Shown in pieces: positions 5,681-7,230 of a stretch of 7,230 nt of DNA. Source of the DNA: Candidatus Latescibacterota bacterium (GTDB taxonomy: Bacteria; Krumholzibacteriota; Krumholzibacteriia; WVZY01; JAKEHA01). How positions within the stretch are numbered: the stretch's first letter is position 1; every line of letters begins with the position of its first letter. The DNA is taken from assembly GCA_022615275.1 (NCBI GenBank), contig JAKEHA010000024.1, positions 1 to 7,230 on the forward strand, read 5' to 3'. Made by a program: the position numbers and the translations under genes. The notes beneath the pieces were generated by a model. The model was given only the letters and a program-made list of their open reading frames with translations. It made no database searches and had not been told where the DNA came from.

Positions 5681-6475
5681 ATGTCCGCCAACTACACGAC
5701 ACTCGCATTGGAGAAGGAGGGGCCGGTCGCGCGCCTGACGCTCGATCGTCCCGAGGTGCGCAACGCATTCGACGACGTGATGATCGGCGAGCTCGCGGAC
5801 GTGACGGCGTCGCTCTCGGGCGACGACACGGTGCGCGTAGTCGTGCTCACGGGCGCGGGCGACGTCTTTTCCGCGGGCGCGGACCTGAACTGGATGAAGA
5901 AGGTGGCGCAGTACTCGTTCGATGAGAACGTGAAGGATGCGCTCAATTTCGCGCGCATGATGGAGTCGCTGTATCGCATGCCCAAGGCGACCATCGCGCG
6001 CATCAACGGCGCCTGCCTGGGCGGCGGCGTGGGACTGGTGAGCACGTGCGACGTCGCGGTCGCGGTGCGCGAAGCGAAGTTCGCGCTGCGGGAGATACTC
6101 CTGGGTATCGCGCCCGCGGCCATCTCGCCGTACGTGCTGCGCAAGATGGGCGAGTCGCATGCGCACGACTACTTTCTCACCGGCCGCACCTTCGACGCCG
6201 AACGTGCGCGAGAGATCGGTCTCATCAACGAGGTCGTGGACGGCGAGCTGCTGGACGCCGAGACCGACGTGTGGATCCAGCGCTTCCTGCACGCGGGGCC
6301 GAAGGCGATCTCCGCCACCAAGGCGCTGATCAACAAGGTATCGTGGTCGTCGCTCGAGGAGATCCAGGAGTACACGGCCCGCACCATCGCGGGGCTGCGC
6401 GGTTCGCCGGAAGGAAAAGAGGGCTTCGCCGCGTTCTTCGAGAAGCGCAAGCCCGACTGGGACGTCGAAGGGTAG
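5681..6475 (+). CDS. liuC: 3-methylglutaconyl-CoA hydratase (enoyl-CoA hydratase family)
   Basis: LiuC hydrates 3-methylglutaconyl-CoA, the product of the LiuB/LiuD carboxylase, to 3-hydroxy-3-methylglutaryl-CoA. The 264-residue protein is a single crotonase domain. LDRPEVRNAF (21-30) is the N-terminal signature. FSAGADLNWM (63-72) forms the first half of the oxyanion hole and, with its NWM, is characteristic of bacterial LiuC. GGGVGL (114-119) supplies the second oxyanion backbone amide. Glu138 in LREILLG matches the catalytic Glu164 of rat enoyl-CoA hydratase, whereas the position of Glu144 is Gly118. By recollection this single-Glu pattern is normal in bacterial LiuC. The end (SPEGKEGFAAFFEKRKPDW) is also typical. 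AGGGG at 5668-5672, overlapping the liuB stop, lies 8 nt before the ATG. The alternative is isohexenylglutaconyl-CoA hydratase (AtuE) of terpenoid breakdown. Confidence 0.92.
   Translation: MSANYTTLALEKEGPVARLTLDRPEVRNAFDDVMIGELADVTASLSGDDTVRVVVLTGAGDVFSAGADLNWMKKVAQYSFDENVKDALNFARMMESLYRMPKATIARINGACLGGGVGLVSTCDVAVAVREAKFALREILLGIAPAAISPYVLRKMGESHAHDYFLTGRTFDAERAREIGLINEVVDGELLDAETDVWIQRFLHAGPKAISATKALINKVSWSSLEEIQEYTARTIAGLRGSPEGKEGFAAFFEKRKPDWDVEG
6467..6472 (+). promoter_or_regulatory. Ribosome binding site supporting the liuD GTG start
   Basis: GAAGGG lies inside the end of liuC, 6 nt before the GTG at 6479. It supports translation from that GTG rather than from the in-frame GTG at 6548, which would remove the N-terminal extension. 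Confidence 0.5.
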
Positions 6476-6478
6476 CGC

Positions 6479-7230
6479 GTGGCGACCAAACGCGCGCAGT
6501 CCAAATCGAAACCGGCGTCGAGATCGCACGCGCGCGCGGTCACCAAGGTGCTGGTCGCGAACCGCGGCGAGATCACGGTGCGCATCATGCGCGCGTGCCG
6601 CGAACTCGGGATTCGCACCGTGGCGGTGTTCTCGGAGGCCGACCGCGAGAGTCTGCACGTGCTGCACGCCGACGAAGCGGTGTGCATCGGACCGCCTTCG
6701 CCACTCGAATCGTACCTCAAGATCGACGCGTTGCTCGAAGCCGCGCGCGCGACCGGCGCAAACGCAATCCATCCCGGATACGGTTTCCTCTCCGAGAACG
6801 CGGCTTTCGCCGAGCGCGTGGAAGCGGCCGGCGTCGTCTTCGTGGGGCCGCCGGCCTCCGCGATTCGCGCCATGGGAACCAAGCTCGGGTCGCGCGCGAT
6901 CATGCACAAAGCCGGCGTCCCCGTCGTTCCCGGCACGGAATCGGGGAGCAACGACGCCGCGCAAGTCGCCGCCTCGGCGCGCAAGATGCCGGGTCCGTGG
7001 TTCGTGAAGGCATCGGCCGGCGGTGGCGGCAAGGGGATGCGTCTCGTCACCGACGCCTCGCAGCTCGAGGCCGCCGCGCGCGCCGCCATCAGCGAGGCCA
7101 AGTCGTCCTTCGGCGACGACACCGTTTATGTCGAGCGCATGATCGAGCGACCGCGCCACGTCGAGTTCCAGGTGCTGGCCGACGCGCATCACAATATTGT
7201 TCATTTGTTCGAGCGCGAGTGCTCGATCCA
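6479..7230 (+). CDS. liuD: 3-methylcrotonyl-CoA carboxylase, biotin-carboxylase (alpha) subunit, partial
   Basis: LiuD uses ATP and bicarbonate to carboxylate biotin on its own C-terminal carrier domain, then hands it to LiuB. The frame is open to the window edge, giving 250 of about 650-670 expected residues; the carrier domain is outside. Visible biotin-carboxylase elements are VLVANRGEI (24-32), HPGYGFLSEN (98-107), the PreATP-grasp to ATP-grasp junction with MGTKLGSRAIM (132-142), VKASAGGGGKGM (176-187; glycine-rich ATP loop after Lys177), and RHVEFQVLAD (226-235), ending at ERECSI. The start is uncertain. GTG 6479, 3 nt after the liuC stop with GAAGGG ahead, gives an extension of about 20 residues rich in Lys, Arg, Ser and Ala before the conserved fold. 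GTG 6548 would give a usual N-terminus but has no clear ribosome site. Sequence alone could also fit other acyl-CoA carboxylase alpha subunits; the operon points to methylcrotonyl-CoA. Confidence 0.92.
   Translation, partial: MATKRAQSKSKPASRSHARAVTKVLVANRGEITVRIMRACRELGIRTVAVFSEADRESLHVLHADEAVCIGPPSPLESYLKIDALLEAARATGANAIHPGYGFLSENAAFAERVEAAGVVFVGPPASAIRAMGTKLGSRAIMHKAGVPVVPGTESGSNDAAQVAASARKMPGPWFVKASAGGGGKGMRLVTDASQLEAAARAAISEAKSSFGDDTVYVERMIERPRHVEFQVLADAHHNIVHLFERECSI

Noticed and set aside
4008..5768. 586-codon open frame on the minus strand opposite liuB
   Set aside because: It is antisense to a secure carboxyltransferase gene. The translation is low-complexity Arg/His/Asp/Val/Leu text typical of shadow frames in GC-rich DNA, with no recognisable domain.
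5537..7204. 555-codon open frame on the minus strand opposite liuC and liuD
   Set aside because: It crosses two well-identified genes and their junction and has shadow-like composition, so it is not a gene.
4074..7230. Propionyl-CoA or acetyl-CoA carboxylase operon
   Set aside because: The beta subunit has QNITGF and GAGNYAMCGR with an FGVFRM end, and a LiuC-type hydratase sits between the subunits, pointing to methylcrotonyl-CoA carboxylase.
1..7230. Mobile element, CRISPR, tRNA, defence or phage system
   Set aside because: No transposase, integrase, long terminal repeats, spaced repeat array, tRNA-like cloverleaf or defence domain was seen on either strand. Base composition also looks even across the window.

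Overview
The window is GC-rich bacterial chromosome (roughly mid-60s % GC by eye, with strong G/C preference at third codon positions). It is densely coding, with seven genes in four short transcription units. No RNA genes, mobile elements, CRISPR arrays or phage genes are visible. The gene mix is a Suf iron-sulfur cluster system, an aerobic leucine/isovalerate catabolic operon, Gram-negative style lipoprotein and Sec-exported proteins, and a TfoX-N protein. It suggests an aerobic GC-rich bacterium with an outer membrane, such as Acidobacteriota, Gemmatimonadota, a deltaproteobacterial lineage or a related uncultured phylum. The phylum cannot be fixed from this sequence alone.

Layout. Positions 1-998 (minus strand) hold the first 332 codons of sufB; its 3' end lies beyond the left edge. 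A 157-bp gap follows with a hairpin (1104-1121) and an AT-rich sufB upstream region carrying an Rrf2/IscR-like palindrome (1042-1058). Positions 1156-1938 (minus) encode a lipoprotein of unknown function. A 73-bp divergent promoter region separates it from a plus-strand pair: a TfoX-N-domain protein with a highly basic tail (2012-2443), overlapping by ATGA a secreted protein of unknown function (2440-3324). The secreted gene meets tail-to-tail, with a 7-bp overlap, a minus-strand NAD(P)-binding atypical SDR (3318-3950). After a 123-bp divergent gap comes a tight plus-strand operon, liuB (4074-5669), liuC (5681-6475) and liuD (6479 to beyond 7230).

How the genes work together. LiuB and LiuD are the carboxyltransferase and biotin-carboxylase subunits of 3-methylcrotonyl-CoA carboxylase. 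LiuC hydrates the 3-methylglutaconyl-CoA they make to HMG-CoA, so the operon covers consecutive steps of leucine breakdown. SufB is the scaffold of the SufBC2D Fe-S assembly complex and is not metabolically linked to the liu genes. The four small genes in the middle have no established joint pathway. The only clear physical link is the translational overlap of the TfoX-N protein with the secreted protein.

Nothing here is a demonstrable new system. The points most worth a second look are an apparent leaderless start (TfoX-N gene, possibly also the SDR gene), the histone-like basic tail on TfoX-N and its coupling to an exported protein, the Rrf2-like site in front of sufB without an adjacent regulator gene, and the basic N-terminal extension of LiuD.
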